Part shown: positions 14,963-24,175 of the stretch, piece after piece
Numbering within the stretch: position 1 is the first letter of the stretch
Layout: each line of letters begins with the position of its first letter
Source of the DNA: Sulfuritalea sp.
GTDB lineage: Bacteria > Pseudomonadota > Gammaproteobacteria > Burkholderiales > Rhodocyclaceae
DNA length: 64,000 nt
Direction of reading: 5' to 3'
Assembly (NCBI GenBank): GCA_023229685.1
Contig: JALNYT010000005.1
Coordinates: forward strand, 195,814 to 259,813
The notes under the pieces: model-generated
The model's input: the letters and a program-made list of their open reading frames with translations, nothing else
What the model was told of the DNA's origin: nothing
Database searches by the model: none
Position numbers and translations under genes: made by a program

Positions 14963-15046
14963 AGGGTAACTCCTTCTTAGGGTAGGGGTGTTACCCCGCA
15001 GGGTTACCCCACTTAAAAGCCGGATGCTATTGGACGATGTTACCCC
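14963..15046. other. Integrase arm-type sites beside int
   Basis: GTTACCCC occurs at 14990-14997, 15003-15010 and 15039-15046, with an inverted GTTACCCT at 14963-14970 within the int leader. The pair spaced by 13 bases mirrors the pair spaced by 12 at the far end (2461/2473). Confidence 0.6.
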
Positions 15047-15067
15047 TTAACGGACAATAAAGTCAAT

Positions 15068-15091
15068 AAAAAACCCGCACTTGGCGGGTTT
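15068..15091 (-). terminator. Rho-independent terminator downstream of ssrA
   Basis: On the minus strand AAACCCGC - CAAGT - GCGGGTTT runs into TTTATT. It lies 35 bases beyond the tmRNA 3' end, inside the element, so ssrA keeps a terminator after the insertion. Confidence 0.85.
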
Positions 15092-15124
15092 GAAGGATGT
15101 TGCTGGATTGCTTTGGATGCTTTA

Positions 15125-15139
15125 TTGGTGGAGGCGGCG
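15125..15139. other. attL at the ssrA 3' end
   Basis: TTGGTGGAGGCGGCG covers the CCA end and acceptor stem of tmRNA. It is matched by TTGGTGGGGCGGCG at 2385-2398. The adjoining integrase and the intact tmRNA indicate that the element restored the gene end on insertion. Confidence 0.6.
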
Positions 15140-15487
15140 GGAATTGAACCCGCGTCCATAAGTGCGCCACATACAGTTCTACATACTTAGTCGAGTCATT
15201 TGATTTAACCCGCAACACGCCGACGGACAGGCTGGTTGCGTGCGATTCGCTAGATTTTCGAACTGTGCATCGCGACTCCGCACAGCCTTAGCCTCTGTAT
15301 ATGATTCCGATGTAGCTTGCGCTACCTGGTCCAGAAGCAAACCAGTTCGGAAGCCAGCCGCTGTTAAGCGGCTAGAGCGAAACGCTCGTCGTTGGCAGTT
15401 AGTGCATTCCAGATGGATTTACGAGGTACCTGGATCCTCGGTATGCCCTGCATGCTTTGTCACCCATGTCGAAGCCATGTCGCCCCC
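15126..15487 (-). ncRNA. ssrA: Transfer-messenger RNA (tmRNA)
   Basis: The 3' end has a tRNA-like half (GGACGCGGGTTCAATTCCCG then the acceptor strand and encoded CCA). The 5' end GGGGGCGACATGGCTTCGAC pairs with it over seven positions. The tag frame at 15364-15396 encodes ANDERFALAA followed by TAA. The length of about 362 nt is normal. tmRNA rescues stalled ribosomes with SmpB, encoded at 43445-43894. Its 3' end is the insertion target of the element to the left. Confidence 0.97.
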
Positions 15488-15537
15488 CGAATGGTGCAGA
15501 TCAAATGGTGCCTGATTTGCAGATTGCAAGGGGAATT

Positions 15538-16197
15538 CTAGCGGTTTGCCGCGGCGATACCGAGAATATCTTGCGGCGATGCGGCAATGGCATCGGCCCC
15601 CCAGCTGGCGGGAGGCTTGCCAGACCCGAGGTAACCCCAGGCGGCGACGATGGTCCTCATGCCGACGGCGCGCCCGGAGATGACGTCCCGCTCGTCGTCG
15701 CCGACGTAGATGCAGTCTGTGGCGGCAATTCCGATTACGGCACTGGCGAGTTGCATGGGGTGACCGTGGGGCTTGGAACGCTGGGCACTGTCACCGCAGA
15801 CGATGCAGGCAGAGCGCTGGCGCAGGCCGAGGCCTTCCATCAGGGGGATCGCAAAACGCTGCGACTTGTTGGTGACGATTCCCCAGGGAATGCCATGGGC
15901 TTCAAGTTCGTCGAGATGCTCGGCCATGCCCGCAAACAAACGGGTGCCGACGCACAATGCGTCCTGATAGATGGCCAGAAATCGCTGCTGCAGGTCCATG
16001 TAGGCGGGGTCGCCCGGCGCGATGCCGAGACCGGCGCCGATCATGCCGCGGGCGCCGGAAGATACGTGCGGCCGCAACTCTTCCATCGGCAACGGGCCGC
16101 GCCCTTGTTCCAGGAGCAGCTGATTGAGGGCGCCGCCCAGATCCGGCGCAGTGTCGGCCAGCGTGCCGTCGAGGTCGAAGAGCACCGCCTCAGGCAT
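15538..16197 (-). CDS. gph: Phosphoglycolate phosphatase (HAD family)
   Basis: HAD motifs are in order: FDLDGTLADT near residue 7, GIVTNKS in the middle, SKPHGHP, and YVGDDERD. The 220-residue length fits Gph, which removes 2-phosphoglycolate formed in DNA repair or oxygenase side reactions. The ATG at 16197 overlaps the ubiG stop (ATGCCTGA), so it is coupled to ubiG; a start at 16215 is possible. The ubiG-gph pair is common in betaproteobacteria. Confidence 0.9.
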   Translation of the reverse strand: MPEAVLFDLDGTLADTAPDLGGALNQLLLEQGRGPLPMEELRPHVSSGARGMIGAGLGIAPGDPAYMDLQQRFLAIYQDALCVGTRLFAGMAEHLDELEAHGIPWGIVTNKSQRFAIPLMEGLGLRQRSACIVCGDSAQRSKPHGHPMQLASAVIGIAATDCIYVGDDERDVISGRAVGMRTIVAAWGYLGSGKPPASWGADAIAASPQDILGIAAANR

Positions 16198-16897
16198 TGC
16201 GCCGGGCCCTGACAAGGTAGTTCACATCGGTATCGGCACCGATTGACGCTTCGCGGCTGAACGGGTTGTAGCTCATGCCGGCGATCTCGAGTACTTCCAG
16301 CCCCGCATCGCGGCACAGGCGCGCGAGTTCGGCCGGCTTGAGGAAGCGGGTGTAGTCATGGGTGCCGCGCGGCAGCAGGTTGAGCAGGTATTCCGCGCCG
16401 ACCACGGCCAGCAGGTAGGCTTTCGGGTTGCGGTTGATGGTGGACAGAAACACCTGCCCCCCGGGTTTCACCATGCGCGCGCAGGCCGCCACCGTGCTCG
16501 CCGGATCGGGCACGTGCTCCAGCATTTCAAGGCAGGTGACAAGATCGAAACGGGAAGGCGCTTCCGCCGCCATGGCTTCGGCCGAGATCAGGCGATAGTC
16601 GATAACGTGCCCGCTCTCATAGAGGTGCAGGCGGGCGATGCCGAGTGCTTTCTCGGACAGGTCGATACCGGTGACCTGTGCGCCGAGGGCGGCCATACCC
16701 TCACTGAGCAGCCCGCCGCCGCAGCCGACGTCGATCGCCTGTTTGCCATTGAGACCGGCGTGACTGTCGATCCACGCCAGCCGGGCCGGGTTGATGTCAT
16801 GCAGGGGACGGAATTCCGAGTTCGCGTCCCACCAGCGATGAGCTACTTCGCCGAATTTATCCAGTTCGCGGGGGTCCGCGTTGCTAGTTGCGTTCAT
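16190..16897 (-). CDS. ubiG: Ubiquinone biosynthesis O-methyltransferase
   Basis: The 235-residue class I SAM methyltransferase shows KFGEVAHRWWD near the N-terminus, the SAM motif DVGCGGGLLSEGMA at about residue 55, EMLEHVPDP, and the UbiG-type C-terminus SYNPFSREASIGADTDVNY. It carries out both O-methylations of ubiquinone synthesis. The start at 16897 (MNATSNADPREL) gives the family's usual length; the longer upstream frame runs through the ompA terminator and is rejected. Confidence 0.95.
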   Translation of the reverse strand: MNATSNADPRELDKFGEVAHRWWDANSEFRPLHDINPARLAWIDSHAGLNGKQAIDVGCGGGLLSEGMAALGAQVTGIDLSEKALGIARLHLYESGHVIDYRLISAEAMAAEAPSRFDLVTCLEMLEHVPDPASTVAACARMVKPGGQVFLSTINRNPKAYLLAVVGAEYLLNLLPRGTHDYTRFLKPAELARLCRDAGLEVLEIAGMSYNPFSREASIGADTDVNYLVRARRNA

Positions 16898-16926
16898 ATT
16901 GGCGTCCCGGGTCAGCCTTGGATACC

Positions 16927-16949
16927 GTCCCCGGCATAACGCCGGGGAC
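16927..16949. repeat. 9-bp perfect hairpin upstream of ubiG
   Basis: GTCCCCGGC and GCCGGGGAC flank ATAAC. It lies between the ompA terminator and the ubiG start and has no T-run. It may be a second-stage terminator stem or an mRNA 5' structure. Confidence 0.5.
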
Positions 16950-16954
16950 ATAAC

Positions 16955-16982
16955 AAAAAAGCCCTGCAGGGCAGGGCTTTTT
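16955..16982 (-). terminator. Rho-independent terminator of ompA
   Basis: GCCCTGC - CCT - GCAGGGC on the minus strand, flanked by A5 and T6, lies right after the ompA stop codon (16999). Confidence 0.9.
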
Positions 16983-16998
16983 CCGGAGTCAGGCGGTA

Positions 16999-17667
16999 TT
17001 ACTGAGCCTTGGTACCGATGACTTCGATTTCGACGCGACGGTCGGGTTGCAGGCACTCGATAACCTTCTTGCTCTTCGGGCCCTTGCACTGATCGGGCTT
17101 GGTGATCGGCTGCTTTTCGCCCTTGCCTTCAGTGTAGACACGATTCGGCTCGATTCCCTTGCCAACCAGATAGGTCTTGACGGCTGCGGCACGCTTTTCC
17201 GACAGTTTCTGGTTGTAGGCATCGGTGCCGAAACGGTCAGCGTGGCCAACGGCGATGATCACTTCGAGCTTGATGCCCTTGATGTCGCTGGAAAGCTTGT
17301 CCAGTTTGGCCTTGCCTTCGGGACGCAGCACAGCCTTGTTGAAGTCGAACAGGGCGTCGGCGGCCAAGGTCACCTTCTGCGCAGCGGGCTTGGGTGCGGC
17401 AGCAACAGGAGCAGCGGCTTTGGCCGGTGCGGCGGCAGGTGCAGCCTTCTTCACCAGATCCGGGTCGCATTCTTCGATGGCCAGGGCCGGGGTCCAGTAG
17501 CCGGTTCGCCAGCACAGGCCGGTACCGCTTTTGACGACGTAACCGCGCTGGTCGATGACATAACCGACGGTACCTTTCATGTCGATCCCAGGCGTCTGGG
17601 CGAAGGCGGACACGGAAAGTCCGAGCAGAGTGGCGAGCAGCAGCGAATATTTGGCTTTATTAATCAT
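16999..17667 (-). CDS. ompA: OmpA-family outer-membrane protein
   Basis: A signal peptide (YSLLLATLLGLSVSAFAQ) is followed by a short Cys-containing region (GTGLCWRTGYWTPALAIEEC), an Ala/Pro-rich linker, and a C-terminal OmpA domain (ADALFDFNKAVLRPEG, then SEKRAAAVKTYL) that binds peptidoglycan. At 222 residues it lacks an eight-stranded barrel and has the small periplasmic layout common in betaproteobacteria. The two extra Cys near the C-terminus (PDQCKGP and IECLQPDRR) suggest a disulfide. A close paralogue is at 61819-62499. Confidence 0.92.
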   Translation of the reverse strand: MINKAKYSLLLATLLGLSVSAFAQTPGIDMKGTVGYVIDQRGYVVKSGTGLCWRTGYWTPALAIEECDPDLVKKAAPAAAPAKAAAPVAAAPKPAAQKVTLAADALFDFNKAVLRPEGKAKLDKLSSDIKGIKLEVIIAVGHADRFGTDAYNQKLSEKRAAAVKTYLVGKGIEPNRVYTEGKGEKQPITKPDQCKGPKSKKVIECLQPDRRVEIEVIGTKAQ

Positions 17668-17744
17668 TATTACCCCCTTGGTTGGGTTTATTAAAGTGTC
17701 ATGGAATCCGGCGGTTCATCCATTTCCCTGATGGCATTATAGCC

Positions 17745-19088
17745 TCAAGACGTCATGCAAGTATGCCACAAACCTGCGACGTCAAGCAATTCAGAAATGC
17801 TGATTTGCTTGGGGACGCCGTGACTAATTACCAGTTTGCCCTCAACCCAGGTATGAGTTACCTGCTCGCGGCCGGCGACATAAACCAGGTGCGATGCCGG
17901 ATCAAAGCAGGGCTGGATCAGCCATTCATCAAGGCGCACGGCGCAAAGATCGGCCGCCTTGCCCGGCAATAGCGAACCGATTCGCCCATCCAGTCCCAGG
18001 GCGCGAGCGCCTCCCAATGTGGCGGCATGGAGTGTTGTATGCGCGCCAAGCGCCTCGGCATTCTGGCTCGCCCCCTTGGCCAGTAGCGCGGCGTGGCGCA
18101 TTTCGCGAAACAGGTCGAGGCGATTGTTCGAAGCCGCGCCATCGGTGCCCAGGCCCCAGTTAAGGCCGCGCGACTGGACCGCCGCCATCGGCGCGATGCC
18201 GCTGCCGAGCTTCAGGTTGGACGTCGGGCAATGGGCCAGATGACAGGCTTCACGAGCCAGCAGATCGATTTCGGCCGCCTCCAGGTGCACGGCATGGACG
18301 GCGATCAGTTGCGGCCCGAGCAGACCGAGGCGGCGCAGCCGTTCAATGGGGCGCACACCGTGCTGTTTGAGGCTTTCCTCGATCTCGTGGAGGGTTTCAT
18401 GAAGATGCACATGAACCGGTATTTCAAGTTGCGCCGCCAGGGTCGCGATCTTCTGGAAGGTCTTGTCCGCCACGGTATAGGGCGCGTGCGGAGCGAGGCA
18501 GAAGCTCAGCAGGGGATCTCCGCTCAAGGCATCACGGGCGGCCAGTCCTTTGGCCAGATAATCGTCGGCGTCGGCGGCGTAGTTGGTGGGGAACTCGATC
18601 ACGACGATGCCGAGCACGGCGCGCATCCCGATCCGCCTGGCGGCCTCGGCGGCGGCATCCGGAAAGAAATACATGTCGTTGAAGGTGGTGATACCGCCGC
18701 GTGCCATTTCGGCGCACGCCAGCAGGGTGCCGGCGCGCACGAAATCCGGCCCGGCGTGGCGTGATTCGGCGGGCCAGATGCGCTCGGAAAGCCAGCGCAT
18801 CAGGGGCAGATCGTCGGCGTAGCCCCGCAGCAGGCTCATCGCCGCGTGGGTGTGGAGGTTGATCAGGCCGGGCAACAACACTTGCCCGGGCAAATCAACC
18901 GTCTGCCGCGGCCGAAAGCGCTGCAAGGCTTCGTCATCGGGTAGCAGGGCAACGATATGGCTATTGCTGACCGCCAGCGCGTGTCCGGCAAGCGTGACTC
19001 CGGCGGGCTCGATCGGAATGATCCATTGGGGGCGGATCAGGAGGTCAATGTCGGCGGGCGCGGCGCCCGGAGCAGCGGGGTTGTTCAT
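17745..19088 (-). CDS. mtaD: TRZ/ATZ family amidohydrolase (MTA/SAH deaminase-like)
   Basis: A 447-residue metal-dependent hydrolase: LINLHTHAAMSLLRGYADD supplies the first metal His pair and the MtaD-type L-R-G-x-A-D-D, VHLHET the next ligands, and GLGTDGAASNNRLDL the catalytic Asp region. It probably deaminates 5'-methylthioadenosine or S-adenosylhomocysteine, which suits its place next to ubiG, a SAM user. The ATG at 19088 is preferred over a TTG at 19100. It diverges from gyrA. Confidence 0.85.
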   Translation of the reverse strand: MNNPAAPGAAPADIDLLIRPQWIIPIEPAGVTLAGHALAVSNSHIVALLPDDEALQRFRPRQTVDLPGQVLLPGLINLHTHAAMSLLRGYADDLPLMRWLSERIWPAESRHAGPDFVRAGTLLACAEMARGGITTFNDMYFFPDAAAEAARRIGMRAVLGIVVIEFPTNYAADADDYLAKGLAARDALSGDPLLSFCLAPHAPYTVADKTFQKIATLAAQLEIPVHVHLHETLHEIEESLKQHGVRPIERLRRLGLLGPQLIAVHAVHLEAAEIDLLAREACHLAHCPTSNLKLGSGIAPMAAVQSRGLNWGLGTDGAASNNRLDLFREMRHAALLAKGASQNAEALGAHTTLHAATLGGARALGLDGRIGSLLPGKAADLCAVRLDEWLIQPCFDPASHLVYVAGREQVTHTWVEGKLVISHGVPKQISISELLDVAGLWHTCMTS

Positions 19089-19203
19089 GCCCCGATTCAA
19101 CCAGATTTGGCGGCTCCGGACAACCCGCCGGGGCTATCCGCGCATGCTAAAATCGCTCGCTTTTACGCCACCGCCCACCGCTAGTCGGCTGAGGCAAGCC
19201 TAC

Positions 19204-21786
19204 ATGACCTCGTTTGCCAAAGAAACCCTGCCGATAAGCCTCGAAGAGGAGATGCGTCACTCTTATCTCGATTACGCCATGAGCGTGATTGTCGGGCGGG
19301 CACTGCCGGACGTGCGGGATGGTCTGAAGCCCGTGCACCGCCGCGTGCTGTTCGCCATGCACGAGCTTTCCAACGACTGGAACAAGGCCTACAAGAAGTC
19401 GGCGCGCATCGTCGGCGACGTCATCGGTAAGTACCATCCGCACGGCGATACCGCCGTATACGACACGATCGTGCGCATGGCGCAGAATTTTTCGCTGCGC
19501 TACATGCTGGTCGACGGTCAGGGCAACTTCGGTTCGGTCGACGGCGACAACGCCGCGGCCATGCGCTATACGGAAATACGCATGGCGCGCATCGGCCATG
19601 AGTTGTTGATCGACATCGACAAGGAAACCGTCGATTTCGGCCCCAACTACGACGGTTCGGAGCACGAACCGCTGGTTCTCCCGGCGCGCATCCCCAATCT
19701 GCTGATCAATGGTTCCGCGGGTATCGCCGTGGGCATGGCAACCAATATTCCGCCGCACAACCTCAATGAGGTGGTGGATGGCTGCCTGCTCCTGCTGGCC
19801 AAGCCGGAAACGACCATCGACGAACTGATCAACATCATTCCCGCGCCGGACTTTCCCACGGCGGGGCTGATCTACGGCGTTTCCGGCGTGCGCGACGGCT
19901 ACCTCACCGGCCGCGGTCGCGTCATCATGCGGGCACGCACCCATATCGAGGATTTGCCGCGCAGCGGGCGCCAGGCCATCGTGGTCGACGAATTGCCCTA
20001 CCAGGTCAACAAGAGGACGCTGCAGGAAAAGATCGCCGAGCTGGTGCACGAAAAGAAGATCGAGGGCATCGCCCATATCCAGGACGAGTCCGACAAGTCG
20101 GGCATGCGCCTGGTCATCGAGCTGAAGAAGGGCCAGATGCCTGAGGTGGTGCTGAATCACCTCTACAAGCAGACGCAGTTGCAGGACACCTTCGGCATGA
20201 ACATGGTGGCGCTGGTCGATGGCCGCCCCAGGCTGCTGAACCTCAAAGACATGTTGCAGTGCTTCCTCGCCCATCGGCGCGAGGTCATCACGCGGCGCAC
20301 GGTGTTCGAATTGCGCAAGGCGCGCGAGCGCGGCCACATCCTCGAAGGCCTGGCCGTCGCGCTGTCGAATGTCGATGAAATCATCGCCCTGATCAAGGCG
20401 GCCCAGACGCCGCCGGAAGCCAAGCGCGGCTTGATGGCGCGCACCTGGCGTTCGACCCTGGTGGAGGGCATGCTGGCTCGCGTCGCGGCCGAGTCCTCGC
20501 GCCCCGATGGTCTCGGCCCGGAGTTCGGCCTGTCGGCAAACGGCTACCTGTTGTCCGACGCCCAGGCCCAGGCGATTCTCGAACTTCGCCTGCAGCGCCT
20601 GACCGGGTTGGAGCAGGACAAGATCGTCGCCGAATACAAGGAGGTGATGGAACAGATCGTCGACCTGCTGGATATCTTGGCCCGTCCGGAGCGCATTACG
20701 ACGATCATCGGAGAAGATCTGGTGACGGTGAAGGCGCAGTTCGGCGACGCGCGGCGTTCCGAAATCGTGCTCAGCACCGCCGACATCAATTTTGAGGACC
20801 TGATCGTCCGCGAAGACATGGTGGTCACGCTGTCGCATACGGGCTACATCAAGCGCCAGCCCCTGGCCGACTATCGGGCCCAGCGGCGTGGCGGGCGCGG
20901 CAAGCAGGCGGCGGCGATCAAGGAAGATGATTTCGTCGATCGCCTGTTCGTCGCCAACACCCACGATTTCATCCTGTGCTTCTCCAGCCGCGGCCGCGTC
21001 TATTGGCTCAAGGTCTACGAAGCGCCTGAAGGGCAGCGCGCCTCGCGCGGCAGGCCGATTGTCAATCTCTTTCCGCTCGAGGAAGGCGAGAAGATCACCG
21101 CGATCCTGCCGGTCAAGGAATTCGACGAGGAGCACTTCGTCTTCATGGCCACCGGCATGGGCACGGTGAAGAAGACGCCGCTGACCAGCTTCGCCAATCC
21201 GCGCAAGGCGGGCATCATCGCGGTCGGACTGGACGAAGGGGACCGCCTGATCGGCGTTGCCATCACCAACGGTCAATGCGACGTGATGCTGTTCTCGGAT
21301 TCCGGCAAGGCCGTGCGCTTTGCCGAGGATGACGTGCGCCCGATGGGCCGCGAGGCGCGCGGCGTGCGCGGCATGATGCTGGAAGACGGGCAGAAGGTGA
21401 TTTCCATGCTGGTGGCAGACAGCGAGGATTATTCGGTGCTGACGGCGACCGAAAATGGCTTCGGCAAACGCACGCCGATTGCCGAGTACACCCGCCATGG
21501 CCGTGGCACCAAGGGCATGATCGCCATTCAGACTTCCGAGCGCAACGGCAAGGTCGTTGCGGCAGTGCTCGCCAGCCTCGGTGACACCCGCGAGGAAATC
21601 ATGCTGATTTCGACCGGCGGCGTGCTGATCCGCACCCGGGTGACCGACATTCGTGTCATGAGTCGCTCGACCCAGGGTGTGACGCTGATCAATCTCGACG
21701 ATGGCACCTACCTGGCCGGCGTCGAGAAGGTCATCGAAACCGAAGAAGAAGAAGACTTGCCGTCGGAGCCACCTACAGAGGACTAG
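19204..21786 (+). CDS. gyrA: DNA gyrase subunit A
   Basis: The 860-residue protein has the breakage-reunion domain with catalytic Tyr122 in RYTEIR and the quinolone-resistance region HPHGDTAVYDTIV, so position 83 is Thr and position 87 is Asp by E. coli numbering. The C-terminal beta-pinwheel contains the GyrA box QRRGGRGK, and the tail is acidic (TEEEEDLP). The start at 19204 (MTSFAKETLP) aligns with family starts; the open frame further upstream overlaps mtaD and is not coding. Thr83 is natural in several genera and should not be read as resistance by itself. Confidence 0.97.
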   Translation: MTSFAKETLPISLEEEMRHSYLDYAMSVIVGRALPDVRDGLKPVHRRVLFAMHELSNDWNKAYKKSARIVGDVIGKYHPHGDTAVYDTIVRMAQNFSLRYMLVDGQGNFGSVDGDNAAAMRYTEIRMARIGHELLIDIDKETVDFGPNYDGSEHEPLVLPARIPNLLINGSAGIAVGMATNIPPHNLNEVVDGCLLLLAKPETTIDELINIIPAPDFPTAGLIYGVSGVRDGYLTGRGRVIMRARTHIEDLPRSGRQAIVVDELPYQVNKRTLQEKIAELVHEKKIEGIAHIQDESDKSGMRLVIELKKGQMPEVVLNHLYKQTQLQDTFGMNMVALVDGRPRLLNLKDMLQCFLAHRREVITRRTVFELRKARERGHILEGLAVALSNVDEIIALIKAAQTPPEAKRGLMARTWRSTLVEGMLARVAAESSRPDGLGPEFGLSANGYLLSDAQAQAILELRLQRLTGLEQDKIVAEYKEVMEQIVDLLDILARPERITTIIGEDLVTVKAQFGDARRSEIVLSTADINFEDLIVREDMVVTLSHTGYIKRQPLADYRAQRRGGRGKQAAAIKEDDFVDRLFVANTHDFILCFSSRGRVYWLKVYEAPEGQRASRGRPIVNLFPLEEGEKITAILPVKEFDEEHFVFMATGMGTVKKTPLTSFANPRKAGIIAVGLDEGDRLIGVAITNGQCDVMLFSDSGKAVRFAEDDVRPMGREARGVRGMMLEDGQKVISMLVADSEDYSVLTATENGFGKRTPIAEYTRHGRGTKGMIAIQTSERNGKVVAAVLASLGDTREEIMLISTGGVLIRTRVTDIRVMSRSTQGVTLINLDDGTYLAGVEKVIETEEEEDLPSEPPTED

Positions 21787-21915
21787 CCGGGATTGCTGCA
21801 CTGCACCGAAAAAAGGGGCGTGACAATCGACCGCTGAATGTATACCGTATTCCGTATTTCCGTTGTGGATACTATATTTTTCGCAATCTAGTTTTGTCAC
21901 TTTTGGAGGATGGTT

Positions 21916-22998
21916 ATGGCACGTATTTTCAATTTCGCTGCGGGACCCGCCACATTGCCCGAGGCAGTTTTAAAACAGGCGGCCGAGGAGTTGCTGGACT
22001 GGCACGGCAGCGGCCAGTCGGTGATGGAAATGAGTCATCGCGGCAAGGAATACATGGGCATTCACGCGCAGGCGGAAGCGGATCTGCGCGAGTTGATGGG
22101 GATTCCCGCCAACTACAAGGTGTTGTTCCTGCAGGGCGGTGCCACACTGCAGTTCGAGATGATTCCGATGAACCTGCTCGCGGGCAAGACCAGTGCCGAC
22201 TACGTGCATACCGGCGAATGGGCGAAGAAGGCCATCAAGGCGGCCAAGCACTTCGGCAATGTCAACGTCGTCGCCAGCAGCGAGGACGGCAAGTTTGCCT
22301 ACGCCCCGGCGCAGAAGGACTGGAAGCTCGACAAGAATGCGGCCTATGTGCATTACACCGGCAACGAAACCATCGGCGGCGTCGAGTTTCACTGGACGCC
22401 TGACACCGGCGATGTTCCGCTGGTGTGCGACATGTCCTCCAACATCCTGTCCAAGCCGATTGATGTCAGCAAGTACGGCCTGATCTATGCAGGCGCGCAG
22501 AAGAATATCGGGCCGGCCGGGCTGACCATCGTCATCATTCGCGACGATTTGATCGGCAAGGGCGTCCCCGCGCCGCAGACCATGCTGGATTACAAGACCC
22601 ACGCCGAAAACGACTCGATGTACAACACGCCGCCCACTTACGGCATCTACATCGCCGGCCTGGTGTTCCAGTGGCTCAAGCAGCAGGGCGGACTGGCGGG
22701 CATCGAGAAGCAGAACATCGCCAAGGCGAAAATGCTGTACGACTATCTCGATGCATCCAGTTTCTATGCCAATCCGGTGCGCAAGGAAGACCGCTCGCGC
22801 ATGAACGTGCCGTTTACGCTCAAGAATGCCGCGCTGGACGAGGAATTCCTCAAGGGTGCCAAGGCCAAGGGCATGGCGCAGCTCAAGGGGCACCGTTCGG
22901 TCGGCGGCATGCGGGCTTCCATCTACAACGCCATGCCGGTTGCCGGCGTCGCTGCACTGGTCGCGTACATGAAAGAATTCGAGGCCAAAAATGGCTAA
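21916..22998 (+). CDS. serC: Phosphoserine aminotransferase
   Basis: The 360-residue PLP enzyme begins MARIFNFAAGPATLPEAVL. The PLP Lys is in GAQKNIGPAGLT and the C-terminus GHRSVGGMRASIYNAMP is typical. It makes 3-phosphoserine for serine and also acts in PLP synthesis. The ATG at 21916 is chosen because GGAGG at 21904-21908 is 7 bases before it, while the ATG at 21910 is too close. The gap behind gyrA is AT-rich with a likely promoter around 21840-21890. It overlaps serA by 8 bases. Confidence 0.96.
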   Translation: MARIFNFAAGPATLPEAVLKQAAEELLDWHGSGQSVMEMSHRGKEYMGIHAQAEADLRELMGIPANYKVLFLQGGATLQFEMIPMNLLAGKTSADYVHTGEWAKKAIKAAKHFGNVNVVASSEDGKFAYAPAQKDWKLDKNAAYVHYTGNETIGGVEFHWTPDTGDVPLVCDMSSNILSKPIDVSKYGLIYAGAQKNIGPAGLTIVIIRDDLIGKGVPAPQTMLDYKTHAENDSMYNTPPTYGIYIAGLVFQWLKQQGGLAGIEKQNIAKAKMLYDYLDASSFYANPVRKEDRSRMNVPFTLKNAALDEEFLKGAKAKGMAQLKGHRSVGGMRASIYNAMPVAGVAALVAYMKEFEAKNG

Positions 22999-24175
22999 GC
23001 CATTCAATATCCTCATTCTCAACCAGATCTCCCATACTGGCTTGAAGCAACTGCCGGAGGATCGCTACAAGGTCGGCAAGGATCTGGCGAATCCGGACGC
23101 CATCATGGTGCGCTCGGCCGACATGCACTCGCTGGAGGTTCCAAAGTCGGTGCGGGCCATCGGCCGTGCCGGCGCCGGTACCAACAATATTCCGGTCAAG
23201 GCGATGTCGGCACGCGGCGTGCCGGTATTCAACGCGCCGGGTGCCAATGCCAATGCGGTCAAGGAACTGGTGGTGGCCGGCATGCTGCTGTCGGCGCGCA
23301 ATCTCGGCGGTGCAATGAAATTCGTTGCCGCGCTGGACCCCAATGATCCGGTCATGGAAAAGAAGGTCGAGGACGGCAAGAAGAACTTCGCCGGCTTCGA
23401 GCTGGCTGGGCATACGCTTGGCGTAATCGGTCTCGGCAAGATCGGCTGCCTGGTGGCGGATGTGGCGATCAAGCTGGGCATGCATGTACTCGGCTACGAT
23501 CCCGAGATCACCGTCGATGCCGCCTGGAGCCTGCCTTCGCAGGTGAAGAAAGCCAACAGCGTGGCCGAGGTGCTGAAGAACGCCAACTTCGTCTCGATCC
23601 ATGTGCCGCTGGTCGACGCCACGCGCAAGATGATCAACGCCGAAATGCTGGCGCACATCAAGCACGGGGCCGTGCTGCTGAACTTTTCGCGCGAGGGCGT
23701 GGTGGACGAGGCGGCAGTGCTCGCTGCGCTCGAAGCCAAGACGCTCGCTTCCTACGTTTGCGACTTTCCCAGCGCCCACGTCAATAATCATCCGCATGTC
23801 ATTGCCTTGCCGCATCTGGGCGCTTCCACCCGCGAGGCGGAGGACAACTGTGCAGTGATGGTTGCCGACCAGTTGCGCGAGTATCTGGAACACGGCAACG
23901 TGCAGAACGCCGTGAACTTCCCCAATGTCGTGATGCCGCGCGAATCGAACTTCCGCATCGCCGTCGCCAACTCCAACGTGCCCAACATGCTGGGGCAGAT
24001 CTCTACCGCCATGGCTCAGGCCGGCTTGAACATCCGCAACATGATGAACAAGTCGAAGGGTGACGTCGCTTACACCCTGGTCGATGTGGACAGCAAGGTG
24101 CCGGAAAAAGTGGTCGACTCGATTGCCGGGATCAACGGCGTGCTTGCGGTGCGTTACCTGCCGCTCGAAGGCTGA
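22991..24175 (+). CDS. serA: D-3-phosphoglycerate dehydrogenase
   Basis: The 394-residue D-isomer 2-hydroxyacid dehydrogenase has the NAD fold (LGVIGLGKIGCLVADVA), catalytic Arg in LLNFSREGVVDE, Glu nearby and His in LPHLGASTREAEDN. It ends in an ACT domain (about 320-394). It carries out the first step of serine synthesis, one step before SerC, and is coupled to serC by overlap. The short ACT form lacks the extra allosteric domain of longer SerA types. Confidence 0.93.
   Translation: MAKPFNILILNQISHTGLKQLPEDRYKVGKDLANPDAIMVRSADMHSLEVPKSVRAIGRAGAGTNNIPVKAMSARGVPVFNAPGANANAVKELVVAGMLLSARNLGGAMKFVAALDPNDPVMEKKVEDGKKNFAGFELAGHTLGVIGLGKIGCLVADVAIKLGMHVLGYDPEITVDAAWSLPSQVKKANSVAEVLKNANFVSIHVPLVDATRKMINAEMLAHIKHGAVLLNFSREGVVDEAAVLAALEAKTLASYVCDFPSAHVNNHPHVIALPHLGASTREAEDNCAVMVADQLREYLEHGNVQNAVNFPNVVMPRESNFRIAVANSNVPNMLGQISTAMAQAGLNIRNMMNKSKGDVAYTLVDVDSKVPEKVVDSIAGINGVLAVRYLPLEG

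Noticed and set aside
19204..21786. Quinolone resistance from Thr83 in GyrA
   Set aside because: Thr is the natural residue at this position in several proteobacteria and Asp87 is intact, so no resistance is claimed.
19147..21900. 917-codon open frame opposite gyrA
   Set aside because: It mirrors gyrA exactly, has a composition typical of antisense GC-rich frames (His/Asp/Gln-rich) and no ribosome site.
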